Assembly: GCF_949987535.1 (NCBI RefSeq)
Contig: NC_080068.1
Span: forward strand, 77,029,254 to 77,093,253
Source of the DNA: Balaenoptera acutorostrata
Lineage: Eukaryota; Chordata; Mammalia; Artiodactyla; Balaenopteridae
DNA: 64,000 nucleotides
Direction: 5' to 3'
Position numbers and translations under genes: made by a program. This document shows positions 24,173 through 36,360 of this stretch, piece after piece. Under the pieces are notes generated by a model. The model was not told the origin of the DNA. It did no database searches and worked only from the letters and a program-made list of their open reading frames with translations. Positions within the stretch are counted from its first letter, which is position 1, and every line of letters begins with the position of its first letter.

Positions 24173-25828
24173 GCTGACACACTAATACTAAAATGTTAAG
24201 ACCCTAAACTGGAAACCAGTATAAAAACTAGTTTTAACAAATGAAAAATGCAGTGCATCAAAATATATTAAATACCTGGAAAAGAAAGAACAAAAAGAAT
24301 GAAGGCAGAACAAATGCGTCTGGAGACACGTAATTGGAAACCTAAACATTCATTGGCTCAGGAAACCTAGAAAGTCTAAAACAGGTGGAGGGAGGCAGAT
24401 GCCCTTAATGAGATTAAGTGGAGAAAACCAAAATGGCTGTGTTAACAAAAAGACTGAGGCTATATCTACAGACACAATCTGTCTGACTGTTTTCAGGGAA
24501 TGGTTACTGACTAACTTAGTGATTGGTTGTTCGTCTGATTTAATTAAAATGCTCAAACCAGTGTGAGCGTGTGTGGTAAAAATAGCCTGAAACTAGTTTG
24601 GGTTACACACACACAATAGGGTATTGTATCACACAGTGGGTTGAAAGGGTTTCCAAAGACATTTCTAGTAAATGGACACATTCTAAAATGCTTTGCTTTA
24701 TGAAATAGCAAAACACTTAGAATGAGCTCAGAAAAGATCCATTTAAATAATTCAGGTAAGAGTGGATTTCAAGAAAGAAAAATTAGCTAATATAGTAGCT
24801 GGGTGAGTGTTTATGAAGGCAGAAAACCCCCCAGAGAGAGAAAAGACATTTAGCATTTAAGATGCCTGATGTGAGATCAAAAGAGGAAAATCTAGATATT
24901 AAGCAAATAAATAAATCCTGTCTTTATTTTCCTCAACAGAAGGGAGGAGAAACTGAAATTATGGCCATTTTATCTTCAAAAAGCCAAAGCCTTATTACCA
25001 AAGTAACAAAAATATGTCATGAAAAATCTAAAACAAAACTATTTTCAAGTTCCAATCATCGGCCCAATTATTTCAAATGTTTTATACTCTAATGCTGTTA
25101 CACAACAATGTCAATAGCCTAACAATAGGACAAAAAACTCCAAGGCTCGTTGGCTGTCACATACCCCTAACCTGAGACTGCCATCATCCCTCCCAAACCA
25201 GGATTTTCCCTAGACCTCCCAGTGCTGACTAAAGAGGCACAGTTCTGATAATTCAGAGTTATCTGCAACTCCTCTAAATTGTGGCACTGTCTTGGGGTCC
25301 TGGTCCTTGTTCTTCTCCTCACCATGCAGTCAGTTGCCAAGTCATATAGACTAACTCTGAAAATTCTCGCCATGTTTTCTAGCTTCACTCCCAGTTCCCT
25401 CATTTGGGTCTTCATTTTTGTTTGTTTGTTTGTTGGGGGAGGGGATAATTCAAATAGTTTTCTTCATGGTTACTTATAGCAGTGGGTAAAGGCCAGGGTG
25501 GAAGATACAGAATTAGAAGCTAGATTTCTCCAACTATATATTGTTGTACAGATATGACTTTGAAACCATACAAATATTTTACATAATTATAAAACAAGTT
25601 TAAAAAGAAAACTAAGATTCAAAAGCAAAATTAACCAAATGGATCTAAGTATGTATTGGCTTGATGACATAAGCACACAGAAGGGAACTGTTTCAAAAAA
25701 CTTTAAAACAGTAATTTGACAGCTTTCGATTCATTCTTGTCTATATTTTTGCTCTAGCCTGCTCTTCTCAGCTCCCCACTCTGAATCATCATGTGTTAGG
25801 GCCAGATGACTCTTACTGAAAGCAAAGT

Positions 25829-26253
25829 CAGGCTGGGCTGGGACTAGGGTAAGACAGGCAAAGTGCTCACCTCGGGTATAAAATTTAAGGGGATGCCAAA
25901 ACCCTCAGTAATTAAGATAAATATTATTTTAATGCAATATTTTTTAAAAAATCAAAATTAATCCCAAAGAAATCCATGAGGAGCAAAATACCAAAATTTA
26001 AAATAAAGAACAGGATTCAACCCTGTGCTTGCATAACCCTGCCTCCCCCTAATCCTGTCCCTGGTTTCAATCAAGCTTTACTTACAAAAAGAGCAAAAAA
26101 AGGAGCTGGGCGCCAATTTTGCTGATTTTATGTTTTTTAAATATTGCATTATAATATTATTTATCTTGATTACTAAGTTTTTTGGCACCCCCTTAAATTT
26201 TGAGCCCAAGGTGAGTGCTCTGCTAGCCTCACCCTAGTCTCAGCCTTGCCCTG
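25829..26253. mobile_element. Foldback (long inverted repeat) DNA element
   Basis: The arm at 25836-25965 is the reverse complement, with scattered mismatches, of 26120-26245: for example ATAAAATTTAAGGGGATGCC pairs with GGCACCCCCTTAAATTTTGAG. The loop is about 155 bases. Outer ends CAGG and CCTG resemble hAT termini. Family not named. Confidence 0.8.
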
Positions 26254-26319
26254 TGGTTCATCAAATCAAGCACAAATTCCTCAGCCTGGCATTTTAGGAT
26301 TTTTGACTTTGGGGAGGTA

Positions 26320-26485
26320 GTATGGTTTTGTGATGAACTTGGTGGCTTTGAGCTAGCCAGTGCTAAGTACAAAACCTGGCTCTGCTGCTCTCCAGCTGTG
26401 GCCAGCTTGGGTAAGTGACTTCACCCTTTGCCTCTTAGTTTCCTCATCTGTAAATGAGGATTAAATAATGTTTACAGAAGGCATC
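26320..26485 (+). mobile_element. MIR SINE
   Basis: AAACCTGGCTCTGCTGCTC, GGTAAGTGACTTCACCC and GTTTCCTCATCTGTAAATG are sense MIR. Confidence 0.8.
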
Positions 26486-26535
26486 ATCCTATTTTTCCAG
26501 TCTTACCAGTCCACTGTTACAAAAATGCACAACTC

Positions 26536-26798
26536 GGGCTTCCCTGGTGGCGCAGTGGTTGAGAATCTGCCTGCCAATGCAGGGGACACAGGTTCGAGCC
26601 CTGGTCTGGGAAGATCCCACATGCCGCAGAGCAACTAGGCCCGTGAGCCACAACTACTGAGCCTGCGTGTCTGGAGCCTGTGCTCCGCAACAAGAGAGGC
26701 TGCGATAGTGAGAAGCCCGCGCACCGCGATGAAGAGTGGCCCCCACTTGCCGCAACTAGAGAAAGCCCTCGCACAGAAACGAAGACACAACACAGCCA

Positions 26799-26843
<45 letters not shown>

Positions 26844-26846
26844 AAA
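26536..26846 (+). mobile_element. CHR-type SINE with target-site duplication
   Basis: A full-length copy from GGGCTTCCCTGGTGGCGCAG to an AAAT-repeat tail at about 26803-26846. The duplication AAAAATGCACAACTC is at 26521-26535 and 26847-26861. Confidence 0.95.
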
Positions 26847-27059
26847 AAAAATGCACAACTCTTTACAGAGTGTTTCATACACATGATTTAAGCGTGATGG
26901 TAACCATGTTAGGGAGACTTGATGCTGCTTCCTCCAACCTTAACCTCCTTCCCCCTCAACTCCGCAGTGTAAAAGTAACCAACTTTCAAAGCCAGCCTCA
27001 AAATGACCACTTGCAGGAATGCTTTCTAAGTTTCCTGCAACCGTGCAACGATAACAAAC

Positions 27060-27420
27060 ACGAATTGAGGGCCTGCAGTGTGTCAGTCATCAGGACTCAG
27101 TGCTGTACATGACAGAGGTGAGCCCCACCTTCATGGATCTGGAATCTAATGGCGAAAATGAACAAATAAACTACTAAACAAGCACGTAAAATAATTTTAA
27201 TTAATAAATAATAAATGTGTTAAGTATTATGATTAACAAAATCAATATTTTTAATTAAAGTAATTAAATTAATTCTAATATACTTAAAAATAATTCCAGG
27301 CAGAGGAAACAGTAATGCAAAGGTCCTGAGCCACAAGAGGTCGGTTTTTGTGTTCAGAGTGCTTGAAGAACTGGAAGAAGGCTAATCCAAGCTGAAGGAA
27401 GATGGCAAGATGCAGTTCTC
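27060..27420 (+). repeat. Ancient dispersed repeat, copy D, with AT-rich middle
   Basis: GTGTCAGTCATCAGGACTC, GAGCCCCACCTTCATGGATC and AGTAATGCAAAGGTCCTGAG follow the order in 2690-3240. A perfect PHOX2-type site TAATTAAATTA lies inside at 27261-27271. Confidence 0.45.
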
Positions 27421-27524
27421 TATGAACATTCAGGTAACTTTCATGTATATTTCTTATAACTATTATCTCTCCCCACTTTATGTTCTGGTCAACTGTACCC
27501 TCGTCTGGTTCCAGTATAGGAGAA

Positions 27525-27785
27525 AGTTAAGAGCTTGGGTTTCTTAACTAGATTGTCTGGCTGAAATCCTGGCTCAATTACTTAGTAGCTGGAAGACCAT
27601 GGACAAGTTGTAATCACTCTAAACATTTTTTCCTTGAGTTGTAAATTGGGAGTGGTAATAATAGGACATACCTTATAGGGTTGTTGTGAGGATTAAATGA
27701 TGCATCCATGGAAAGCATTTAGAGCAACACCAGTACATAGCAAGTGCCATGTAGGGGTTAGTTCTTGTGATTATCATAACTAGCC
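27525..27785 (+). mobile_element. MIR SINE, nearly full length
   Basis: TTAAGAGCTTGGGTTTCTTAAC, TAGGGTTGTTGTGAGGATTA and CAGTACATAGCAAGTGCC are sense MIR. Confidence 0.8.
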
Positions 27786-28499
27786 TGTAAGATCCTTTAA
27801 GATTTCTTGTCTTTGCATTAAAGCAGCAACTTGCACACTGCTTCGCAAATAATAGGCTCTCAAAATATGTGTATTGAATCTAGTCATAGATGAAAGACTG
27901 ATAAAATTTTTATAAACACCAGTGATGGGATGTTTATAACTGAGGCATAGATTCTTTGTTATCTTCTTTTCTGTGCTTTGACTTCTTACTGACTGAAAGA
28001 AACTATCTGCAAGGAGGGTTCAGGCTGAAGCAGCATTTAACAAGGACCACTAGCATATAAGCTTTTAATAGCACCTGAAGCCAACACTGTTCAATGTTAA
28101 TATTATTCTTTCTTTCTTCATTTGGGACTGTTTTACAACTTAGGCTATGGCAAGTGACAATTTTTCAAAAAATTCTACGTTCAATAACACTGCTGATGGA
28201 TCTAGCCTGAGCTTTCGTGTTCATTCCCTTAGGAGGTTGTAGAAATTTCCCACCATCAGGGGTGGGTTTTACTTGGCCAGGAGGGCTAATTGTTGTAAAG
28301 CATTTCTTACCATGGCCTTTGGTGTAGGAGTATAGGTGTATGTGATATACTGTAGACTAACTTCTCAGATAATTTGGGATCTTAAGGAATATACTTACTA
28401 GTGTTTTGAAATTCCTTTATAAATAAAACTCCAACAATCCTTCTGTGTTTATTCCGAGGTGCTTACCCAAACTCACTTTAAGTGTATTAATGACTAATC
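27786..28499. other. Intergenic single-copy sequence
   Basis: Nothing recognisable. Confidence 0.4.
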
Positions 28500-28690
28500 A
28501 GGGAGGGGGAAGGAGTATAGAGCAGGACTCAAACCCCGGTTCTGCCATGTAATTGCTGTGTGATTTTAATCTCCGTAGGCAACCTCTTTAAGCTTCTCTT
28601 CCTTCATCTGTAAACATAAAATACTTATTTCATAGCATTAGTGTGAGGACCAGAGAATACACACACACACACACTATGCACAGGGCATGA
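28500..28690 (+). mobile_element. MIR SINE
   Basis: AGGACTCAAACCCCGGTTCTG and CTTCCTTCATCTGTAAACAT are sense MIR; a short CA run (28660-28674) is embedded. Confidence 0.7.
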
Positions 28691-28695
28691 CACAT

Positions 28696-29430
28696 GAGTT
28701 AGTTTCTTAGGGCTGCTGTAACAAACTATCACAAACTTGGTGACTTAAAACAACAGAAATTCATTCTCTCTCGGTTCTGGAGGCCAGAAGTTGGAAACCA
28801 TTAACAGTGGGTCAAAATCAAGGTGACGGCAGGGTTGCACTATTTCTAGAGGCTCTGGAGGAGAATCAGTTCCTTGCCTTTTCCAGCTCCTTGTGGCTGC
28901 CAGCATTCTCGCTGGCTTGTGACCACGTCACCCTAATCCCTCCCTACACAATCATGTCGCCTTCTCTTCTGCCTAACCTCCCCTGCCTCCCTCTTATAGG
29001 AATCCATGTGATTCAGACATAGAGAGCAAACTAGTGGTTACCAGTGGGGAGAGGGCAGGGGAGAGGGGCAATATAGGGGTAGGGACTTAAACAGCACAAA
29101 CTATTAGGTATAAAATAAGCTACATGGATATATTGTACAACATGGGGGATATAGCAAATATTTTACAATAACTATAAATGGAGTATAACCTTTAAAAATT
29201 GTGAATTACTATATTGTACTCGTGTAACTTATATAATATTGTACATCAACTCTACTATAATAATAAAAAAAAAGAATCCATGTGATTGAATTTAGGGCCC
29301 GTCTGGATAATTCAATATAATTTCCCCATCTCAAGATTCTTATCTTAATCATATCTTCAAAGATCCTTTTTCCATATAAATTAAAATTTACAGGTTGCAG
29401 GGATTAAGATCTGATATCTTCAAAGGCCAT
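28696..29430 (+). repeat. Ancient dispersed repeat split by a younger L1
   Basis: GTTTCTTAGGGCTGCTGTAAC, AGGCCAGAAGTTGG and AATCAAGGTGACGGCAGGG start it; CAGGTTGCAGGGATTAAG ends it at about 29410. The L1 at 29014-29273 interrupts it. Confidence 0.6.
29014..29273 (+). mobile_element. 5'-truncated L1 with exact target-site duplication
   Basis: The 14-bp duplication GAATCCATGTGATT is at 29000-29013 and 29274-29287. The body shows GCAAACTAGTGGTTACCAGTG to GTACATCAACTCTAC with a poly(A) end. Confidence 0.9.
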
Positions 29431-29582
29431 TATTTTATTTTATTTATTTAAATTTAGTTTTTAATAATTTTTATTGGAGTATAGTTGATTTACAGTGTTG
29501 TGTTAGTTTCAGGAGTACAGCAAAGTGAATCAGTTATACATATACATTTATCCACTCTTTTTTAGATTCTTTTCCCATAGAG
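29431..29582 (-). mobile_element. 5'-truncated L1 3' end
   Basis: GAGTATAGTTGATTTACAGTG to CAGTTATACATATACA is reverse L1, flanked by CAAAGGCCATT direct repeats. Confidence 0.85.
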
Positions 29583-29879
29583 CAAAGGCCATTTTTTTAG
29601 CCAACCGCAGTACATAGTGTATATTTAATAAATTGCCTATTATTGTGATAATTATTAGTCATTCTTGAATTTTTAAAAATCAGAATTAGGAGTCTGGTAA
29701 AAATACATATTAGTGGCTCAATATTAAAAATATAGTTCAAAATATATTTAGAATTTCTCATTTTTGTTTATCTCAAAAGGTGATTAATAGGTTAATGAAA
29801 ATGGAAAATATTTTACTCTGCTTTGTATAGTAAGATGTAGTAGTGAAGTACAAGGGTATTAAATCCCCCCCCCATATGA

Positions 29880-30015
29880 CTTTGGGCATATAATATAGTC
29901 TTCTGAGCCTCAGTTTCTTTTTTTGTTAACTGGGGACAACCATAGGCATAGGGTTGTCACAAGTATTAAATGAAATAAGCCTGGCACAAAGGAAATACTC
30001 TCTAAACGGTAGGTC
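29880..30015 (+). mobile_element. MIR SINE fragment
   Basis: GAGCCTCAGTTTCTTTTTTTG, ATAGGGTTGTCACAAGTATT and AGCCTGGCACAAAGG are sense MIR. Confidence 0.7.
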
Positions 30016-30866
30016 TTATCGATTCCAAAAATAAATGTACCAGCAAAAATCTGGCCCAATCTCTCTCACTTTTTCCCTGTGTCACTATGAGGATGTATTA
30101 GAAGACATAAATGTCAGCTGCTTGAGGAATCATTTCAGTTTGCATCTATACTGACCTCACTTTTTATCTCAGTTTGACCAAGTGTCTTCCAGAGTTAAAA
30201 TCTCAGATCCTGTTTTTCATTTGCTTGAGGACTGCTGAGCTTTCAGGAGTGGAAGTGCAGCTTCCTATTTATGTGAACTATTTCAGCCTCAAACCCTTAG
30301 GGAGCCTGAGTATGATCTCAATTCTTACAGCAAAGTGGACATCAGTTGAATGCTGGGCTCTGTAATTGACTTCTGCATGCACCTGATGATGAAATAATTG
30401 GCCAATTCAAAATCAGATTGCTAAATATTGCAACAAGAAGTCTCAGGGATTCATTTGTGTGTAGATGTTGTAAGTTTCCCATTGTAAGAAGGCTTCCTGA
30501 ACCAATTCATGTCTTACAAAGGAGAGCTATTAGAAATGACTGGTCCAGGGCGTGCAGCTTGTTGTGGGTACCCTGCTTTTGTTCACTTCCAGGACAGGGC
30601 ATTTTCTACTCTCTGGGGAGCTGCTACTAATATTTCCTTTTCTTTTTTTGTTCTTATATATCATCTTTCTTTGTCAGCTGCTGGCCATGGGCGAGATATG
30701 CTTATGGCCTCAGCAGTCAGGTGATGGGAGCATGAATTCTCCTTACACTATGTCATCATACACCTAATATATAAAAGAGGGAAAGTGGGAACAAAGCAGG
30801 GTTTTAGTAGTTTAATTATATTGACATCCCTTGGGTTTAGTAACATTCTTTGTACAGAGTAGTCCA

Positions 30867-30925
<59 letters not shown>

Positions 30926-31284
30926 TGATTAGATGTTTTTATCTCCTTTTACAAGATACTATTATGGGGTTGAATTTTTGCTCAATCCTGACCCAGTGCA
31001 TATAAGAGGACTCCTAAGGACATCCAAGAGGGAATACATCCTCAAAAAGCATTCTGAAGAGAATGAAATGGACTATTTTTATATCATGCCCTACTGGGCG
31101 TAAAATTTCAGAAATTCTTGGCATGAGATTTTGGAGACTATTACAACAATAAAATGTAGTCATAAGTAGTCCACAGTATTACGTGTGCAAACATGCTTGT
31201 GCATACATTTAATTTAATCTACAAGATTAAATTCCATTTATAGTTTTACCCACTAACGTCCTCTGAGCAGGGGCTTAAAATCAA
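30016..31284. other. Intergenic single-copy sequence
   Basis: No gene recognised. Contains the AGT microsatellite listed separately. Confidence 0.4.
30868..30920. repeat. (AGT)n microsatellite
   Basis: About 17 uninterrupted AGT units. Confidence 0.95.
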
Positions 31285-31540
31285 AACAACAACAATAACA
31301 AATAGCTACTATTTATTAAGCACTTACCATATGCTAAGGCCTTGATGACTTGTATCTTGTTTATTCTCACAGTAATCTACGAGGCCACTTCTTTATTTTT
31401 AATGTATTTTTAGCTCCATTGTGCAAGTGAAGAAACTGAGGCTTAGAGGGATAGTAACTTACAAAAATTCCTGGTGGGACTGGAGTTTGAACCTGAGTCT
31501 GGCTTTAAAACCATGTTCTTGACACTGCTCAGGACGTTAC
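31285..31540 (-). mobile_element. MIR SINE
   Basis: TTTATTAAGCACTTACCATATG, GAAGAAACTGAGGCTTAGAGG and GGAGTTTGAACCTGAGTC are reverse MIR. Confidence 0.8.
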
Positions 31541-32594
31541 CCTCCTGTGATCCCATAACCAGTGTCCTCGACTCCCTCTGTTAGCCGTACCTGAGTCCTT
31601 CAATGTTCAGTGATGCAGGCATTTCTCATACACATTTCCCAAAGCGTGTAGTGAAAACACAGCATGCGTTTCATGACGTCATGATGGAGCACCCTGTCAG
31701 ATAGGAAGTGGTCGATGGCCCACGTCAGAAGGGCAGTTTTGTGTGAAGCTATGTGATCCTTGCACACGGGTCACCTAAGGCCTTTTCTGCTTCTGACTGG
31801 CCAGACCACATCTGCTGTCACCAACTTGCCACCCTGCATAGTTCTTTCATTAAGTCTTAAAGAGCTGAGAAATCAGGGAAATTACCGATAAACATAGAAG
31901 AGGGCAGGAGGACATTTTTATTGTTATTTTTAAATGCTTTATTGAGTTCATACCAACAGAGGAATATTTTATTTATGAATTCAATATAAATACCATGAAA
32001 TATATGCAAAAATACATGAAACCTATGAACAAAACATTAACACTACTCAAGTTTAACTTTACCAATAGCCTCTGGGTTCCATGGGAAGAATTTCAGCATA
32101 ACGTAATTATTTTCAGTTTGATGCAAAAAAATATTGGCTGAGCTTCGACTATGTGCTCGGCACTGAATCTACAAGTGTGCAAAAGGCTGATGCCTCCCCT
32201 CTCTTTGCTCAAACTACACATGATAGAGTCCTTATTAACCTCTCTAATATGGATTGGAAACCTACATGTAATTCTATATTTTAATAACTCTCCAACCCAA
32301 AGTTACGTAAAAGAGCTTTCTAAGTAGCCTTATGTACTAGGTTTTATTATAGAAGAGAGAACTCGAGGGCCTAACGGCATTCCTAATGAGCATGTCACTA
32401 ACTCCTGATGGGCTGAGACTTAGCCTCAGAATCCTTCTCGACACAGCACTCCAAGCACTCATTATTGGACTTGGCATGTGAGCTGCCAGCCCTCTTCTAA
32501 GGTTTTTCACTGAATATGTGAAATGCCATCCACTTAGAGTGGCTACTATTGAACCTTTGCTAATATTCAACATTCATTCCACAAAGATGTGTTG
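31541..32594. other. Intergenic single-copy sequence
   Basis: No gene or firm repeat call. Confidence 0.4.
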
Positions 32595-33510
32595 AGGAAT
32601 ATAATAGCTAATATAATAGTTAATGCTATGGAGTACTTGCAATGTGCCAGGCACTGCTCCAAGTGCTCTCCTTGCATTATTATTTAATTCTCATAAAAAC
32701 CCAATGAGGTACAGGTAGATGTTATTATCCATGGTAGTTGACAGTTATAGATTAGTTTTGTTCTGTTTGTGGTCTTGTTTGTACTTACTGTCCCTTCATC
32801 TACAAGCAGCAACTCAATTTTTCTTCCAAGAACCGTCCAGGAACTATCTCAGTCTATGTGGTCAAGTGAGATTGATCCCATCCCCAACTCCAGCAGAAAG
32901 CATATGACCCAAGCCTTGCCAAAGAAAGCAAGCATCTTCCTGGCCACATCAATTGGTTTAAAGTTGGGCTTGGACCCAAGCTGGACCAATCAAAGGCAAT
33001 GACAGCCACTCTGGGACTTTTGCTGGGACTCTTGGCAAAGAGACATTTCTTCTACTGGGTTTGTTAACGCTGTTTTGTTGGAAACTGGGAGCTGTTGTAG
33101 CCATTTTGCCCCTTGCTGGGGAGATCCTGGCTGAGAATATGGCCAACACAGAGGAAGCAGAATTCAGACATGGAGAAACAGTTCCTATGTCAGAATTTGA
33201 GAACCTCGAACTGGCCACATCTGAAACAAGCCCTTCAGCTATCTGTCTCTGCTCCTGCAGTTATTCTGTTACGGTAGCTAATAAATCCAGTGTGTGCGTG
33301 CATGCATGCGTGTGTGTTTAATATGCCAGGTTGATTTCGGTTTTCTGTTTCTTACAATCAAAAGACTAACACCATCCCATTTTATACATGAAAATTCTTA
33401 AACTTAATGGAAGCTAAATAATTTGTCCAAGGTTACATAACTAGTTAGTGGTGAAGCAGGCTTAGAATCAGACTTCAAAATTGGTGCTTTAAATTAGCAT
33501 GCTCTTCTAT
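32595..33510 (-). mobile_element. MIR SINE split by an LTR-like insertion
   Basis: MIR 3' sequence (TGCCAGGCACTGCTCCAAGTG) at 32595-32745 resumes at about 33371 with CATCCCATTTTATACATG and GGTTACATAACTAGTTAGTGG. The two parts join collinearly if 32750-33370 is removed. Confidence 0.7.
32750..33370 (+). repeat. LTR-like repeat inserted in the MIR
   Basis: GACCCAAGCCTTGCCAAAG, GAATATGGCCAACACAGAGG and TAATAAATCCAGTGTGTG near the end suggest an ancient LTR with a polyadenylation motif. A short TG-rich run is at 33290-33320. Confidence 0.5.
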
Positions 33511-35269
33511 TCCAGCCCTGTCATAGAATTCTCTCTCAGTACTCAAGACTGAAGAATAAGGCCTCAAAAGTGTACTGTTCATATTGAATACGGTAGCTGA
33601 TGCTGGGTTTGAGGGCTAATTTCCAGACAGTGAAGGTTTAGCTGCAACATTCAAAATTGACCATAGTGAGGGGGAATGCGGGTTGGAAGGAGATAGTCCC
33701 TGAGTACCCAGGGCCCCGGACAAAGATCTTTGTCATGCTAAGGGAGAGAAGGTATATATTTCCATCTTTGATGGTGGCAGAGCTCTGAAAACAGAAACAC
33801 TTTGCCTTTGTTTGTGGCTTTTGGGCCAGAGCTTAATTTATAGACTATCAAAGAAGGAATTATTCTGTAGGTTTCAGGGCAGGTGGAGAGCTCACCAAAG
33901 GATTATTTTATTATTTTGAGAGTCCTTGATAACACAGGAACCACGTTTTAAGAAAAATCTCATAAAACCAAAATTCAAGGACATCATCTGACATGCTGTC
34001 ATTTGACTTTCTCTCATAAATCATTTAATCCTAAGGGTAACAAGATATTCTTCAACCCTACATAAATCTTTGATCATTCTAGTAATTTCCCAGATAAGTA
34101 TTAGCTAGCTTATACAGTCTTTTCAAATCCCCGAACTGTTAAATGCAACAAAACATATTTAGCTCCTAGTGGAACTAGGAGGTAAATGCCCAATTAATCA
34201 TTTATTACAATTTGGTTGTTACCAAAATAAAAAAATAAAATCCTTTAACCCAGCCCTCAAACAACTTAAATCATATTCAATATGTGTAGACTCAGTAGGA
34301 CTTACATGTAAAGTATACTGATTGCCTCATTTATAGAAAAAAAGAGATCCATGAAATATCTTCCTTTGAACAAGTTTCTCAGTATCTTGATCTTTTTGAA
34401 TGTTTTCTAAAATAACTTGAATTAATTACCTTTTTTTTTCTGGACTAGGATATCTGAAAAGATATAAAGAAGGTGGGAAGAAGTAATCCAATGCAGAACA
34501 TATTTTTTGACATTATTTCTGCTGAGAATCAACAGGATGATAACCCATGCTTGAAGGCAGAGGGATGGGTTGGATGACTCCTTGAAGTCCTTGGCAAAAG
34601 AATATGTCCAGGATTATGATTATGATTATGTTTACTTATTAACATTTACACTGGGCCATTTTAGTTGATTAGCACAATGCAATTACTAAAAATCTGCAGC
34701 TAGAAGTTCTGGGAAACATCTACATTGCTAGGAAAGTCTAGATATGATATCATTTCTGATTTTCAATAATTTAATTAAATAAACAAGCATATTACCTCCA
34801 TGTTACCACTGTCTCTCAGCATAGTTTCCAACGTGATGAAGAACTCAGTCTAATTGCTTAAAGTGGGGGCAATGAGAGTTAGTAATCTTCAATTCTTTGC
34901 TAATCACTCATTAACCCTTCTCTGTCTATAAAACAAGAAAGATAGTATCTAAAAGTGAAGATGACTGCGTGTTTGCTCTCTTCTTGTCTCTGATGGGTCT
35001 AGTCTTGTGGCCACAGCTTCTGGCCAGGGCCAGACTCAGTGGAGGCTGAGAGGGCAGAGACTAGTGAAGTGGACTGGAACAGAGGACCCTTAACCAAAGA
35101 CCTCCCTGTGTTTTTGAAATGCAGCCATTAGAGATTGATCCTTCTGAGGAAGACTTCATTGCTTGTTAAAATACAAATTCCTCTAAAAATTTGAAACTGT
35201 TAAGTGTTATCAGCCACAAGTGAATGAATACGGATTAATTTTCCACATCATTTCTTTAGAGCAGTGTGT
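33511..35269. other. Intergenic, mostly single-copy
   Basis: Contains a 16-bp perfect palindrome (33719-33734) and a perfect PHOX2-type site TAATTTAATTA at 34767-34777. No gene. Confidence 0.4.
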
Positions 35270-35939
35270 CTCAAAGTATGGTCTGGTGACCCCTGGAAAT
35301 CCCCAACATTCATTCAGGGGAGCGTCTGTGAGGTCAAAACTCTTCTCATAGAAATATAAATACATTCTTTACCTCGAGCAGGCTCATTCTCCCTCAGGTG
35401 TGCAGTGAAGTTTTCTAGAGGTTACATAACATGTGATATTGCAACATCTCAGTGCAGAAGCACATATGAGAACCCGGTTGTCTTCTATCAAGCTAGGTAT
35501 TTTTTTTAAAAAATCGCAAAAATGTTAAACCATGCCACTCTTCTAATAATTTTTTTGTTTTGGAAAATGTTTTCATCAAAAGTATTTTGTTTGTGTTAAT
35601 ATTTAATAGGTTTTTATTATTTTTGTGTAAAATAATGAGTAAATATTTTGTATTTTTCTCAGTTTTAATTTCCAATATGGCAAATACCAACAGATTTAAC
35701 CCACATACACAAAAGTTCTTTGAGATCCTCAATGATTTTAAAGAGTACAAAGGGTATGTCAATTATATCTCAATAAAACTGGAAGAAAAATAAATTAAAT
35801 AAGTGGTTATTAAAAAGGTGTGTAAAGGAATGCTGGGACCACAAATGTTAGCCGTAGACAGTGTCAAAGTGGAAGAGGACCTTAGAAAGTATTAGATTCT
35901 TTCACCCCATTTACACATTGAAAATTGAGTCCCAAAGAG
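35270..35939. other. AT-rich sequence, probably an old DNA-transposon remnant in part
   Basis: CAGTGTGTCTCAAAGTATGG at 35262-35281 resembles a hAT terminus and the following GGTCTGTGAGG-like text is repeat-like. The family cannot be assigned by eye. Confidence 0.3.
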
Positions 35940-36360
35940 TTAGGACGACTTACCTGATATTCTGGTTACCTATCGTTGTGCTATACACGACGCCAAAACT
36001 TAGTGTTTGAAAATACAATAATCTTTCTTTTTTCTCTCAAATATGAAATTTGGACTGGGCTTGGAGGGATGACATCTCTGCCCCACGTGATGTCTGGGGC
36101 TTCAGCTGGGGTGCAGCGACTGGGGCTCACTAGGCACCTCTCTCTCTCTCCCTGGTCTTCACTAGCGGCTACTGGGGCTTCCTCACACAGTGAGCATTCC
36201 AAGCAGCTGGGGTGGCAACAGCAAGGCTTCCCGTGACCTAGCCTCGGAAGCCCCATAGCCCCCACCACATTCTACTGGTTAAGCAAGACCAGCCCAGATT
36301 CAAGGGGAGGAAATTTAGACTCCATCTCTCAGCGGGAGGAACATCAAAGACTTTTCGGCC
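35940..36360. repeat. Ancient dispersed repeat
   Basis: GGTTACCTATCGTTGTGC, AACTTAGTGTTTGAAAATAC and CTGGGGCTTCAGCTGGGGTG resemble the start and middle of the 6025-6440 repeat. Confidence 0.4.

Larger units (their letters stand above)
21755..25828. other. 4-kb repeat-poor block, possible regulatory DNA
   Basis: Almost no transposon signatures occur between the purine repeat and the foldback element. It holds the diverged tandem duplication (22441-22678), an octamer ATGCAAAT near 24044, a near PHOX2 site TGATTTAATTA at 24536-24546 and a short CA repeat. No coding potential recognised. Confidence 0.45.

Noticed and set aside
26536..26610. tRNA-like sequence with a B-box (GGTTCGAGCCC)
   Set aside because: It is the tRNA-derived head of a SINE, not a functional tRNA gene; the same applies to the other SINE copies.
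30868..30920. Regular triplet array considered as a CRISPR or coding repeat
   Set aside because: A simple AGT microsatellite without spacers; TAG gives stops in one frame.
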